Origin: Stromatinia cepivora
Lineage: Eukaryota; Ascomycota; Leotiomycetes; Helotiales; Sclerotiniaceae
DNA length: 64,000 nucleotides
Reading direction: 5' to 3'
NCBI GenBank assembly: GCA_014898415.1
Contig: RCTD01000014.1
Coordinates: 1,364,001-1,428,000 of the forward strand
Shown here: positions 24,853 to 35,766 of the stretch, piece after piece
How positions within the stretch are numbered: the first letter of the stretch is position 1
Layout: the number at the start of each line of letters is the position of its first letter
Notes under the pieces: model-generated
What the model saw: the letters and a program-made list of their open reading frames with translations, nothing else
The model's database searches: none
Told to the model about the DNA's origin: nothing
Position numbers and translations under genes: made by a program

Positions 24853-25764
24853 GGATGTGACCGTTGAAGGGTCTCATTTTGGGATGGGAAAAGGAGGAGA
24901 AAGGGCGGTGGATATTGCGCGGAGAAACAAAGAGGGATAGGGAGAAGTGGGTTATGAGATGATGTAACGGGAATTCATAGCTACAACGGCAACTGCAGCG
25001 ATCAATAGCAACGGTAATGTAGGATTCCATAGCTGTGATTAGAATCGTTGCTAGAAATTTTCACCAGCTAAAGACATTATCTTGAATACTGACCCTTTGC
25101 GCAAATTCTCCTTAATAAACGGACAAGCCGACCAATGTTCGATACCAGTCATGACTTCAAAGGATACAAACCAGTGTTTAAATTCAAAGCACAGCTTCGA
25201 AGTCGTAGTTGTCTGGTCTCGCGTTGGAATTACCCAAAGTCTTCTACTGGCCTGGCGGTCTCCTTTGTCAAGAGTATGGAAATATCTAAATATCTCGTAT
25301 TTTTTTTTTAAGAAATGGAGAAGTTCCACTTATCCATAGAGTCAAGACCCATAAGAAGATTTGATGTTTTTTATATTTGAGTTTTGCATGGAATTTTTAA
25401 GTGGCTGAGTCTTAATTTTTTATGGGTTTCTTGGCTTGGCTTCGATGTTGTTGTTCGTTCGTAATGAAGATTTTACCAAAATACGGAGCACACATTCCCA
25501 ACTCGTTTTAAAAATATTAACTGGAATTTAGAATTTTTTACGTCTTCTAAAAGTTGTTAAAGGGGTCTCGTGTTTGTTAGTACACTATCATCTAATAAAA
25601 TCGTATTTGACCCACGTTTCTTGGCAGCCATTGAAGCCCCTTAATGACGTTGACGTATTGAATACAAGATAAAAACAGCAGTATTCGTCTTGAATTCGTA
25701 ATGTAGATATTGCAATATCGAACATTTACTCGCTTTATCAGATCCATACAAGAAGTTTAATAAT
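24853..25764. other. Intergenic between NAD kinase and aspartic protease
   Basis: The 3' region of NAD kinase and promoter of the protease gene. No supportable gene or strong site. An AT-rich stretch lies at 25,355-25,560. Confidence 0.4.
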
Positions 25765-27028
25765 ATGAGTACCTATGCTCTGATCGGCTTAGTGGCGGCG
25801 GCTTCGGCAGTTGTGCTCGAGCTACCAATCCATATCCAAAATACATACGTACGTTACTCCTGGCATCTGATAATGACATGATGGAAACTAACCCCGGATC
25901 TATCTTTAGGCCTCTGTGGATTTTGACATTGGCACTCCGGCAAAACCATACAGACTCGCGTTTGATACCGGATCCTCAACTTCATGGGTTACAGGGCGCA
26001 ATTGTACCGAGACTTCATGTCCTAACAGCAGCGGTTTTGCCCGCACTGAATACAATGAGATAGACTCATCTTCTTCGGTCGCTTTAGAATCCTCTGCCGA
26101 CATTCCGTATATTGACGGCGATGCTGTGAATGGTATTGCATTCCAAGATGTGTTCTCGGATGAGAATGGAACAGTCGCTTGGAACCAAACTTTCCTCGCT
26201 GCAAATGAATTGAGCTGGCGTTGGGACGCCGCTGATGGCTTTCTCGGCTTAGCCTTCTCGTCCATTGCGCAGGAGAATACAACGACTCTAGTCGAAACAC
26301 TTCTTTGGGATGATAAATTGGATGATCCCCGTTTCGCTGTCTACTACGGCACAAATTTGAACGATACCGGTGTTCAGGACGGTGTTCTCACTATCGGTGG
26401 TAGTCACGAAGATACCTATGTTGATGGAGAGGTAACTTACATGCCTCTGCGCCGCGAGGATCCATATGAAGTCTGGCGTGCTCCTCTCCGCTCCGTCAAC
26501 GTATTATTCGCTAACGGTGACGCCATCGTCAACGTACACAATGGAAAGGCACCCACCACCACCGCTCCAGCAGGTACATGGCCCAAATTCAACACCACAT
26601 GGCCATTATACGGCACCGGATTTGCAGTTTTCGATACCGGCGCGGGAAGTATCTCACTCCCTAGCACCCTCATCGAGCCCGTGTTCTATAACCTAGGGTG
26701 GAATGTCACGAAACTGCGCAATGGTGAGGAGCGCTTCGAATGCGAACATTTGAACTCGACGTGGGCGGTCTCATTTACGTTTGGAGAGGATCAGGACGAG
26801 AGTAATGATGTGACATTTTCGATTCGAGGTGATGAGATCACGCCACCCGGAGAACAGTGTATGCCTCCTTTTGATGATAGTGGCTCAAGCGGTTTTGCGC
26901 TGATTGGAGTTCCGTTCTTGAGGAGACATTATTCGATCTTTGACTTTGGGGGTAAATCGGTCGGGGCTTATAAGCCTAGAATCGGTTTCGGAAAACTTAA
27001 GGAGGAATATGATTATCTAAACTACTAG
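25765..27028 (+). CDS. Secreted pepsin-like aspartic protease (A1 family)
   Basis: Exon 1 (25,765-25,848) encodes 28 residues: a hydrophobic signal sequence (MSTYALIGLVAAASAVV) and a short linker. A 61-bp intron (donor GTACGT, branch CTAAC, acceptor TTTAG) is followed by exon 2 (25,910-27,028), for 400 residues in total. Both catalytic Asp motifs are intact: AFDTGSSTSW (Asp47) and AVFDTGAGSIS (Asp270). A DGFLGLAF block typical of the family is present, and several N-x-T/S sequons fit secretion. The C-terminal VPFLRRHYSIFD block matches the usual end of the fold. No GPI-anchor signal is seen. The first catalytic Asp is only 47 residues from the start, so there is almost no room for the usual propeptide. 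It probably digests protein outside the cell. Its neighbours show no functional link. Confidence 0.9.
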
Positions 27029-27816
27029 ATATCTCGTCATGGATCGTACGGTCAAGATCATTTGATTTCAGCGAAGGTTTATATATATGGTTTACTGGCA
27101 GGAGTAGTACATAGCATGTATTATTCAGTTTTGTATGAAGAGTCTCATAATGAAGAGTAGATTAATAATTGTATATATTCTACTGTCTGCTCTAGTCACT
27201 TCACTCACATAGAGATAACTAAGATGTCGAGGCAATATATTTGGGGTTTCTCCGTGTATTTCCGTTATCAACCTTTCTTTCTCTCTACAAACACTCTATT
27301 CTATTCCACCCCGGTTTCTTTTCCTTTAACTAAGACGAATCGAACAAATGATTACCTAGCCTGAGCTAAAGAACATTTCCGGCGAGAATACCGTATATCC
27401 TTCATTTATTCACTTATTCAAGATCATGACAGTATAAATTCACAACTTCTTATCTATTCGGATCCATCTATATTTCTTCTAGTTCCAATATCCAGTCCGA
27501 TCTTCCCATACGGATCCATCCATGACAAGATTCACACTTCGAGTCTCGCTGTTTAAAAATAGGTATGAAATTGATGAATCAATGAAGAACAAAATCGCTG
27601 AAAAATAACACACTTCAGGGTTTGTCAATATAGTGATAAAAGGAAACGAAGTTTGGTGGTATATAGGGTGTACATTGATGTTAAAGGTCTCGCTATATAT
27701 TTCGCAATTGATCGTCTAACTTACCTCATCTATATATTGCATCAAATCCCATGTCCTACGTCAAATTTCAACATATTCTCTTCTTATCCCCATCCGACCA
27801 ATCCCCAACCACTCCC
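27029..27816. other. Convergent intergenic region
   Basis: Lies between the 3' ends of the protease gene (+) and the DUF7053-type gene (-). Nothing supportable as a gene. Confidence 0.4.
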
Positions 27817-28538
27817 CTACAATTCCCCCTTCACCTCATTCCCCGCCTCTTGTCCATTCATCCCCTTCCCCTCCAAAACACGCATAAAATCCTTCACCAA
27901 CTTCTCATGACTTTCCTGTAACGTCGTCTTTATAAACCCCATTAACACCCTACTCGCCCTCACCACGCCCTTCTCCTCCAAAACTAATCTCCCCTCCCCA
28001 AGCATCAACGAACTTTCTCCAGGACCAGCTTCCCTCACTATCCACGTCGTTACACTATGGACCCCCATCGGCGCATGCGTAATACTAATTAATCCATCTT
28101 TGCGATCTTGGAGACTACTCGTATAAGTGATTTGATCCGGGATAAATCGTTTCGACCAGCCGCCTCGCCATCCGGATCCAGCCTCTCCTTCTGAGTTGGC
28201 GGACATGTCGTCGGTTATTTCCCATATTTCACAGGGGGAACTGGTGCTGGGTTGGAGATCTAGGGGCTCGGATTTGAAGAAATCTTTGGCGAGGGCGTGC
28301 GTGGGTGGGAGTAGGGTGTGCGCTGTTACAAGGGGGTTCATGGTTATCATTTTCTTGTGGTCGTGTAGTAGGGAGAGCACTTGGGTGATGGGGATGTGAG
28401 GAGGAATAGGGGTGAGAGTGAGAGTTTGGTGGGTTGTGGTGAGGACTGTTTGCGGGTGATGTTAGCATGATGGATGTGTGTATGGATTGATGAAGAGGCT
28501 TATGGCAGCAGGGGAAAATGATACTTACAAGACATCAT
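27817..28538 (-). CDS. DUF7053-type conserved fungal protein
   Basis: Two exons: a 10-nt first exon (28,538-28,529; ATG ATG TCT T, donor GTAAGT) and 28,445-27,817, with an 83-bp intron (branch CTAAC, acceptor ACAG). Together they give 212 residues. The N-terminus TLTLTPIPPHIPITQVLSL, then LLHDHKKMITMNPLV, CEIWEITD, DQITYTSSLQDRKDGL and APMGVHSVTTWIV follow the pattern I associate with the DUF7053 family of ascomycetes. That family looks like a START/polyketide-cyclase-type fold, and its function is unknown. There is no signal peptide or membrane segment. The tiny first exon was chosen because it supplies the ATG and restores the conserved strand before the intron. The family name is from memory of sequence style and should be confirmed. 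Confidence 0.72.
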
Positions 28539-30652
28539 TGCCCCTCTCAAATTGTATTATATTGGGATTAGTTTTAGCAAATTGTTCTGAGCCTTTCTGA
28601 GCTGTATTTGGAGCTCAGATGGGTTGTGTTGCGATTGAGATGTGGTTGAGATTGACATTTCGAGGTCGATTAAGCTGATTGATTATGTTCGTAACGTGAA
28701 TTGTTTCAAGAGCTAAAGTTAGATCTACCTCGCTGACGAAATTATACCGAGACATGAGTTTTGAAGAAAGTTTGACTTACTGTACTGAGATGGTTCAGCA
28801 GTCGGAGGACATGATATACTTACGCTGTTTGATTCTTAAGATGATTTTTGATATGTTCGTTATTTACAGAGTACTCAGTATTGCTTCGGGGAATGTTGGT
28901 GGCTTCGGTTTGGATTTTTAGTTTTCGGAAAAGCTCTTTTCCGGGTAGAAACTTGCAATACAGCTACAGCTAGTAGAGCTATAAGACTTACAACAACCTT
29001 ATATTAGAGTTTTAAACTTTGAAGAGAAGAAGCGAGTAGGTGAAGTCATGATTCAAAGTACTCTCAAACTCTTCATCGTAATTGTAAGTTGCGAGATTGT
29101 ACAGTACAGACATTGTACACAATACTTGTATTATTTAACAATCTTCGGAGTAACAATCCTGTCTCCATCCACCTTATCCCCAGGTGGAGTCCCCACACCA
29201 CACGAGCTTGCAGGTTACTATGGAGCTATGGAGACTCACTTGACAGAGACTTCATTTTCTCTCTCACAGCTGTCCAAGAAGGAAGTTCTTTGGTCTCTAG
29301 GGCTCTTCACCTCGACTCATTTGTAACATTGCGAGATAGGTGAATTTGAGAAAAACAATTAATGATCAGCTATACGAGTACTTCCAGCGTGCGTCAGTAC
29401 TTCCTCGGGTAGCCGGTCCTGATCAGCGCAGCGTTCCTTCCAAACAACCCACGAGGGAAAGTACGAGCTTGGTTATAGCTTGGAATATCGAGTCTGTTAC
29501 CTATTGCTGTGCCACTGTACAAGGAAAGAAGGAATACATCTCATCGAAACTCGATCCACTCCTCTGGATTCATCTCCGAATTTTCATAGCTTTGAGAGTC
29601 GAGACTTCTTCAAAGCCGTACGAGCGTAACTAGACCCATCCACGTTTAGATTTTTGTCCTTTCACATTCTTACCTCGGCTTTCCTCGAAGTTTCGGATCA
29701 TCCCACCATCTTCATCATCTCATTCATGGTTCGTCATTTCCTCCCATTCTTTATATTGGATATGAATCTAGACACTTTAGCAAATCAGAGAACCAGGATC
29801 CACCGCCCTTTCATTCGACGGAAAAACTCTCTCCGGGAACTTTTGGAATTCTGGAGACAGTAATCATGATATAAGCCTTGTTCCTTGTTGACCTGTATCG
29901 AATTGCTAGACTTGAAAATTTTCTACAGTAGGCGCCCGGGTATGGCTTATGAGGCTTGAAGGCTTTCAAGTCAAACGCCAGGATTAATGAGCCACTACCG
30001 TCATCTAGTGTCATTGATTTCCATCCTTGGGATTTTTGTAATGCTTGTTTTCCGATGACCTTATTCTTATTCTGACTTCCAGGAAAGACATAACCAATAG
30101 GTTGTATAATACCGATTATTACAACAGAAATCTTGCTACTACTCAGGGAAGGAAGACACGAAGTAGTATTTCGGGCCATGTGTGTTCGGGTAGAGTAGCT
30201 TTGAGTCTGGGTAAAAGAATTGACAGTCTACATGCTAGCCTTCCCCAAATCCCCAGCTCTCCACAAAAAATCTCCAAAGAAGTGGAAAGATCCACCAACA
30301 TCATTTTTTTACCCAGTTTTCAAACAACAAAGTCACTCAATAAGTTGGCGCGCAAATGAGATACTCTGACAAGCGCCGATCATAGTCCATTCTAGGTGTA
30401 CAACATCTATGCGCACCCACCCATGTTGATAGATCGTCGTCTATACTGCTTACCTCGCCTGATACAGATGGATTGCTGGAAAGGTGTTATGCTTGCATCT
30501 CATTTGACGATACCTGAAGTATCTTACTATGGGTTAGCATCTATGTCGTCAACCTTCCAGATGACAAGCTTCACTCTTCGAATCATATCAATTCTATATA
30601 ATTGAGGATTGAAATACTAGTAGGAAGTATGGTCCCGACGAACCGTGGATCG

Positions 30653-30658
30653 GCGGGG
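30653..30658 (+). promoter_or_regulatory. CreA-type site GCGGGG
   Basis: Matches the SYGGRG consensus of the fungal carbon-catabolite repressor CreA/Mig1, 379 bp upstream of the hexose-transporter ATG. A six-base degenerate match is weak alone, but a second match (CCCCAG, 30,847-30,852, reverse strand) lies in the same promoter. Confidence 0.35.
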
Positions 30659-30846
30659 AAAGAACGCCCCCCCAAAAGCGTTTCCAAATCCATCAAAATC
30701 CACATGGCAAGGACAATCCCCGTGATGATTGACAGTTAAAGGTAAAAGCTTGAGAGGATCCATAGGTAAGATTCGGCCCTTCTTCCTACTCCACTTGCTA
30801 CATCTCCAGATTCCATTATTCCAACCCTTCTCGTGCTCCATTATTA

Positions 30847-30852
30847 CCCCAG
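30847..30852 (-). promoter_or_regulatory. CreA-type site (CCCCAG, reverse complement CTGGGG)
   Basis: Reverse-strand match to SYGGRG, 19 bp upstream of the TATA box of the hexose transporter. Confidence 0.35.
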
Positions 30853-30870
30853 CGCTTCAATCCTTTTCTC

Positions 30871-30878
30871 TATATAAG
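30871..30878 (+). promoter_or_regulatory. TATA box (TATATAAG)
   Basis: TATATAAG lies 159 bp upstream of the transporter ATG and is followed by C/T-rich sequence, a common layout for strongly expressed fungal promoters. Confidence 0.5.
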
Positions 30879-31036
30879 ACTTTGTGTCGATCACCACGAA
30901 GAATCTCTCTCAAGTCCTTTCTTTCCAATCAATTCTCGTCCTGCCTTGAAAGAAGGTCGACTTCTATTTTACTGTGTACAACACCTACATCCTGTCAGCA
31001 TAAGAAAAGGTTTAGTTACCTTATCCAGCATACAAA

Positions 31037-32765
31037 ATGATGATCGGTAACGTCTACTTCATTGCGGCCGTGTCCGTGGTGGGTGGTGCTCTATTCGGTT
31101 TTGATATCTCGTCTATGTCCGCTATCATCTCCACTGATGCATATTTGTGTTATTTCGATCAAGGAGGAATGATTGATGGTAAATGCACAGGTCCAACTCC
31201 AAATGTTCAAGGTATGAACCCATTTCCAGTCTTAAATGCCAGTATATCAAAGACTAATTGGATACAGGTGGTATCACCGCTTCTATGCCTGCTGGAAGTT
31301 GGCTCGGAGCTTTGATGTCAGGTTATATCTCAGATATTTTTGGTAGAAAAAGGGCCATTCAAATCGGTTCTGTCATCTGGTAAATATTTCCTGCTTTCAT
31401 ATTTTGCATCAAGAGCTGGCCTAATCAAGCCTGCATAGGATCATCGGTTCAATTATCGTCTGCGCTTCCCAAAACATCCCTATGCTTATCGTCGGACGTA
31501 TCATCAACGGTCTCTCGGTTGGAATTTGCTCTGCTCAAGTTCCAGTCTATATCACAGAGATCGCACCACCATCCAAGCGCGGAAGACTCGTCGGTTGCCA
31601 ACAATGGGCTATCACCTGGGGTATTCTCATAATGTTCTATATTTGCTACGGATGCTCGTTCCTCAAAGGAACCTCTGCTTTCCGTATTCCATGGGGGCTG
31701 CAAATGGTTCCCGCTGTCTTCCTTTTCTTCGCTCTATTCTTCCTGCCAGAATCTCCACGTTGGCTCGCTAGAAAAGACCGTTGGGAAGAGGCTCATCAAG
31801 TCTTGTCCCTTGTTCATGGTGGCGGCGATAGCAACTCCCCATTCGTTGCTAAAGAACTGGCAGAAATCAGAGAAGTTGTTGAATTTGAGAGAGCTAACGC
31901 TGATGTTACCTACATGGAGTTGTTCAAGCCCGACATGATTAACCGAACACACATCGGTATCTTCACACAAATTTGGTCTCAACTTACTGGTATGAACGTC
32001 ATGATGTACTACATTACTTACATTTTCACTATGGCCGGTTTGGGTAGTAATGTTCTTTTGCCTTCCTCGATTCAATTCATCATCAATGTCGTTATGACTG
32101 TTCCTGGATTGATCTGGGTCGACAAATTGGGTCGTCGTCCTGTTCTTCTGTTTGGAGCTTTCTTGATGATGATCTGGCTCTTTATCAACGCTGCTCTCTT
32201 GGCTACATACGGAACAGTTCCACGCCCGGGTCAATTCTCTAGTGCTGCTGAATCCATCTCTATTACCGGAGCACCATCAAAAGCCGTCATTGCATGCACA
32301 TACCTCTTCGTTGCATCCTATGCTCCAACATGGGGACCGGTTTCCTGGATCTACCCGCCTGAGCTCTACCCTCTTCGCGTCCGTGGAAAAGCCGTCGCTC
32401 TCGCTACTTCTGCCAATTGGGCTTTCAACTTCGCTCTTGCATACTTTGTCCCACCTGCGTTTGCCAACATCAGATGGCAAGTATATATCGTCTTTGGGGT
32501 GTTCTGTGTTGCTATGTTCCTCCATGTCTACTTTGTTTTCCCAGAAACTAGTCAGAAGCCCCTTGAGGAGGTTGAAGAGATCTTTGATTATTCGACTCCT
32601 GGCAGCATCAAGTTCTTGGGCACTCCAGCCTGGAAGACAGGTGTTGATAGACGTGCAGGACGTTTGGAGAGAGGAGAATTTGATGTGGAGGATAAACTTG
32701 GTGCTAGTGTTGCTCATCATGACGGTGCTACACCCGTTAATGAGGCTCCCAAGTCTGACCTGTAG
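31037..32765 (+). CDS. MFS hexose/sugar transporter
   Basis: Three exons (31,037-31,211; 31,268-31,379; 31,439-32,765) with introns of 56 and 59 bp give 537 residues. Sugar-porter signatures are all present: GGALFGFDISSMS in TM1, DIFGRKRAIQIGS between TM2 and TM3, GRIINGLSVG, PVYITEIAPPSKRGRLVG, PESPRWLARKDRWEEA, QLTGMNVMMYYITYIF, DKLGRRPVLLFG, WIYPPELYPLRVRGKAVA, and PETSQKPLEEVEEIF at the end of the last helix. About 12 membrane helices are expected with both ends cytosolic. It should bring hexoses into the cell by proton symport across the plasma membrane; the substrate cannot be told from sequence. Two CreA-type sites and a TATA box upstream fit glucose-dependent control. Confidence 0.93.
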
Positions 32766-34911
32766 GTGAGAAAGGTAGAGTGGAATTGATGTGTGGAGAA
32801 AATCATAAGGGAGACATGGAGGAGCTCATTGAGAGATCTGGTATGACTTAATGGTGTGGCATTCATGAATGGATTGGAATCGGCCGATTGCTAATTTGCC
32901 CACGGACTTGCTTGGAATGAGAATGAAGTGGATGGATGTACAAAAATGAAAATGGAATGGCGAATAATACTGAAGGGGTTATATAAAAGGAAAGAAGAAA
33001 AGGTGGATTATTGATACCCGGATATGTACATGAGAATGAAATTCAAGAGATTATGTCTTAGTACTTTTTAAGTCCAGTAATGATGTATTTGAAACAACGG
33101 TATGTGAAATTGAGTGAATGTGAAAATCAGGAAATGAAACTGAGGTGGAATTGGGTAATGAATTGACTTATAATAAAATTTATCTGTTTTCAAAGATACC
33201 CTTTGGTGTATGATATATAATATTATCATAAATGCGGATATACACCATAAACTAATATCGAAATTAATAATGTAGTCGATCAGGATTAAATAAGGAAAGA
33301 ATTCTCAATTTTGTTTATCAATTAATTACCAATCGTTCATGCCATCTCTGTGAATATAAGTCAATACTCGAGATCTGTGTAGCTTCGGTTTAGATGGTGT
33401 TATGTTAACGGGTTGATTGTGATGAATGGAAAGACTTTTAAGGGGGGGCGATGTAGGGGGGAACGATGTAAGGGGGAACGATGTAAGGGGGAACGATATA
33501 AGGGGGAACGATGTAAAAGAGAGCCATGTAAAAATGTATAGGGAAAAAAGAAATGTGTTTTCCAGCTTTGAGATTTGAGTTTGTTGGCCTGGGCACTTTT
33601 TCTTTTCTTTTCTGCATGATTATTTTCTGGTTTTTATGCGGTATCTTCGGATAGTATTTCTTATATCAATTATTCGAGGGGATGATTTTTCAATTATACC
33701 GAAGATTATGTATTCTGTAAATTACTTAAAGCATGCATATATCTGTAAGAAGAGTCATGTACATAGCACATTCCTCAATGTACCAACTTGACTTGACAGC
33801 ATAATTTGCCACTAATAATCTCAAAACAATGTACCTGGCGATCCTATACAACTCTGCCGAGAAATGAATACCTAAGTCTTCATACTATACGATAACACCA
33901 CGTTCTATTCTTTAATCATCTTCTAAAGAAGTATCTGTGAGAAACGCCTATCAACTATGGATAGGAAATTACAGCTTTAACAAAACCCTTAAAGTGTCTC
34001 ATCATACGTTTGGCTCCGACATATACTATCTCTTCCAGAGAATCAAATTGCCTCATTCTCATCTTCCACAACCAACAACTCCGTACCCTTAAATCTTTCC
34101 CTTCTCCCATCTCATATCTTTCGCCTTCTACCCCCAGCCACCACCCAAAGAAACCATTCAAATTCCGCCATTCAAATTCCGTTATCCTAATGCCATCATA
34201 GAAGAACCATGTGGGCCTCACCCATGCATTTTCTCCAGTCCAAATCAAAATAGTACCACTCTAGAATCAAAATTCTTTAGCCCAGGAAGGAATTTCATCT
34301 AGCTCGGCACTTAATTCCCAAAACCCTAACAGAGCTAACCCTCTCATCCAATCGACGGCCAGCTAACCTGCAAACTCAACAAATGCCGAACCCCTAAATC
34401 TCGCTTAGCACCTTAGTATGTCCCCCGCGTTTCCCTAGAGGTAACTCTAACAATTAGTCGACAATTAGACCACAATCATTTTCTTCGATTGAGTATAAGT
34501 ACTGTTGAGTTTCCCTGTCTGCAAAGAAATATACCATTCTTAGGTCATCTCAATCTCACATTCGAACATTTTAGAAAACTATAACTTCAAGTCTTGTATT
34601 ACCTAATATTTGAACGAGATATTTTCACTCACTTAAACGGAACACCTCTTTATTATCAAGTCTTAAATTCCAAAATATATTTAAGTCATCGGAATAGGAA
34701 CTTGTTGGTAATACATGCCAATTTCACCATTCAATCCTCAATTGACTCTATTGAGAACCCAACCACCTAACCCTCGCTCCTAACTATAGGAGCTATTGAC
34801 CACACGAAATTCACTACACCGACATCATTCGGCTACAGCTCTTCGGTTAGCATCACACCGTAGCAACATACCGTACTACCGACAAATAGTTCTTCACTTA
34901 AGTGTACAACC
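32766..34911. other. 2.1-kb intergenic region
   Basis: The 3' flank of the transporter and promoter of the RING gene. It holds a 15-bp minisatellite (33,440-33,529). A minus-strand open frame at 33,955-34,248 without an ATG encodes a Trp/Phe/Arg-rich stretch that could be the degenerate end of an F-box/2EXR-like gene, but this is not supportable. Many A/C-rich short repeats lie at 34,260-34,900. Confidence 0.4.
33440..33529. repeat. Six-unit 15-bp G-rich minisatellite
   Basis: Six contiguous 15-bp units of consensus AAGGGGGAACGATGT (33,440, 33,455, 33,470, 33,485, 33,500, 33,515). The outer units diverge most. Five units carry a run of at least five G on the plus strand. Confidence 0.9.
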
Positions 34912-35744
34912 ATGAACTCCATTAGCAAGAAGGATCAGAATTTATCAGATAAGTCTGATAACCAAACTGACGGTAACATGTTACCATTGGCCAAGATGGA
35001 AACTCTATCAATTTTGGGGAACCCGCCCTCACCAAATATCCGACCATCACTAGAAATCAGCAAGAAAGATGCAGCTGATTTGGAGTCGGTCGATCCATGC
35101 GCCATTTGCACTGAGGACATGAACGCATCGGAAGATCTCACGAAGATGAGAATCTGCTGCTGGAATCTCTTTCATTCCGCATGTCTTCGAACATGGGTAA
35201 ATTCCACTACAGAACTGGAACAACTAGGAACTTGCCCAATGTGTCGACACGTACTCCCAGATATATTTATTGATATGTTGTTCGATGATCACGAGGCAGA
35301 ACGTGTACTAGAACCATGTCGATGTTGCGAGCGTGATGATATGGAGATGATCATCTCGGCAAGGGAGTTAGAGAACTTAACCGAAGAGCAAAAGAATGCC
35401 CTTCGAGATCTCTATGCGAAATTGGAAGAGGAGGTTTTCGGGAATTCTCGGGACTCGGAAAGACCAAGGAATCGTCTTCGCGTTACCTTCTTTCTGTGTA
35501 ACGATGACCCCTTGGGTGATGTCATACAAATGCGAGGAGATTCATGTCTAGTTGCTATCTGGCGACGGTTGATGGCACTCTTGAACCGGGCCTTGTTACA
35601 AGTCCGGAGCGAGGAGCAGGAGCCAGTCTGTGCTCGACCTTTGAGCTTGCTCCCCGCCCATTCGACTTTGACTATTTCGACCCTGATGTTTCCAGCGAAG
35701 ACACCGGCTGGATTTCCGACTTCGACTCCGACTCCGACTATTGA
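34912..35744 (+). CDS. RING-H2-like zinc-finger protein (possible E3 ligase)
   Basis: The frame opens at a clear ATG. A RING-like finger lies at about residues 63-105: CAICTEDM, a 16-residue loop, CWNLFHSACLRTW, then CPMCRH. The first histidine of the usual C-x-H-x-F-H-x2-C block is Asn. A second Cys pair (EPCRCC) lies about 30 residues downstream. A probable 56-bp intron (35,496-35,551; donor GTGTAA, acceptor GTCTAG) switches to a frame ending in an Asp/Ser/Phe-rich tail (258 residues in all). Without splicing the frame ends at 35,766 (284 residues). The spliced tail looks more protein-like, but the donor is weak. There is no membrane segment or signal peptide. RING-H2 proteins usually recruit E2 enzymes for ubiquitin transfer; the substrate is unknown. 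Confidence 0.72.
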
Positions 35745-35766
35745 TAAGGTTCTTGTGAATTGTTAA

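Larger units (their letters stand above)
28539..31036. other. 2.5-kb divergent promoter interval of the hexose transporter
   Basis: No supportable gene. The interval separates the DUF7053-type gene (-) from the hexose transporter (+). Its right end holds a TATA box and CreA-type motifs (listed separately). The rest has short, unconvincing open frames on both strands. Confidence 0.45.

Noticed and set aside
31449..32720. Antisense open frames across the hexose transporter
   Set aside because: They mirror the codon pattern of a conserved sugar transporter on the plus strand and show no domain.
33955..34248. Possible F-box/2EXR-like protein end on the minus strand
   Set aside because: No ATG start, no clear upstream exon and no firm motif; the resemblance is only in Trp/Phe/Arg-rich composition.
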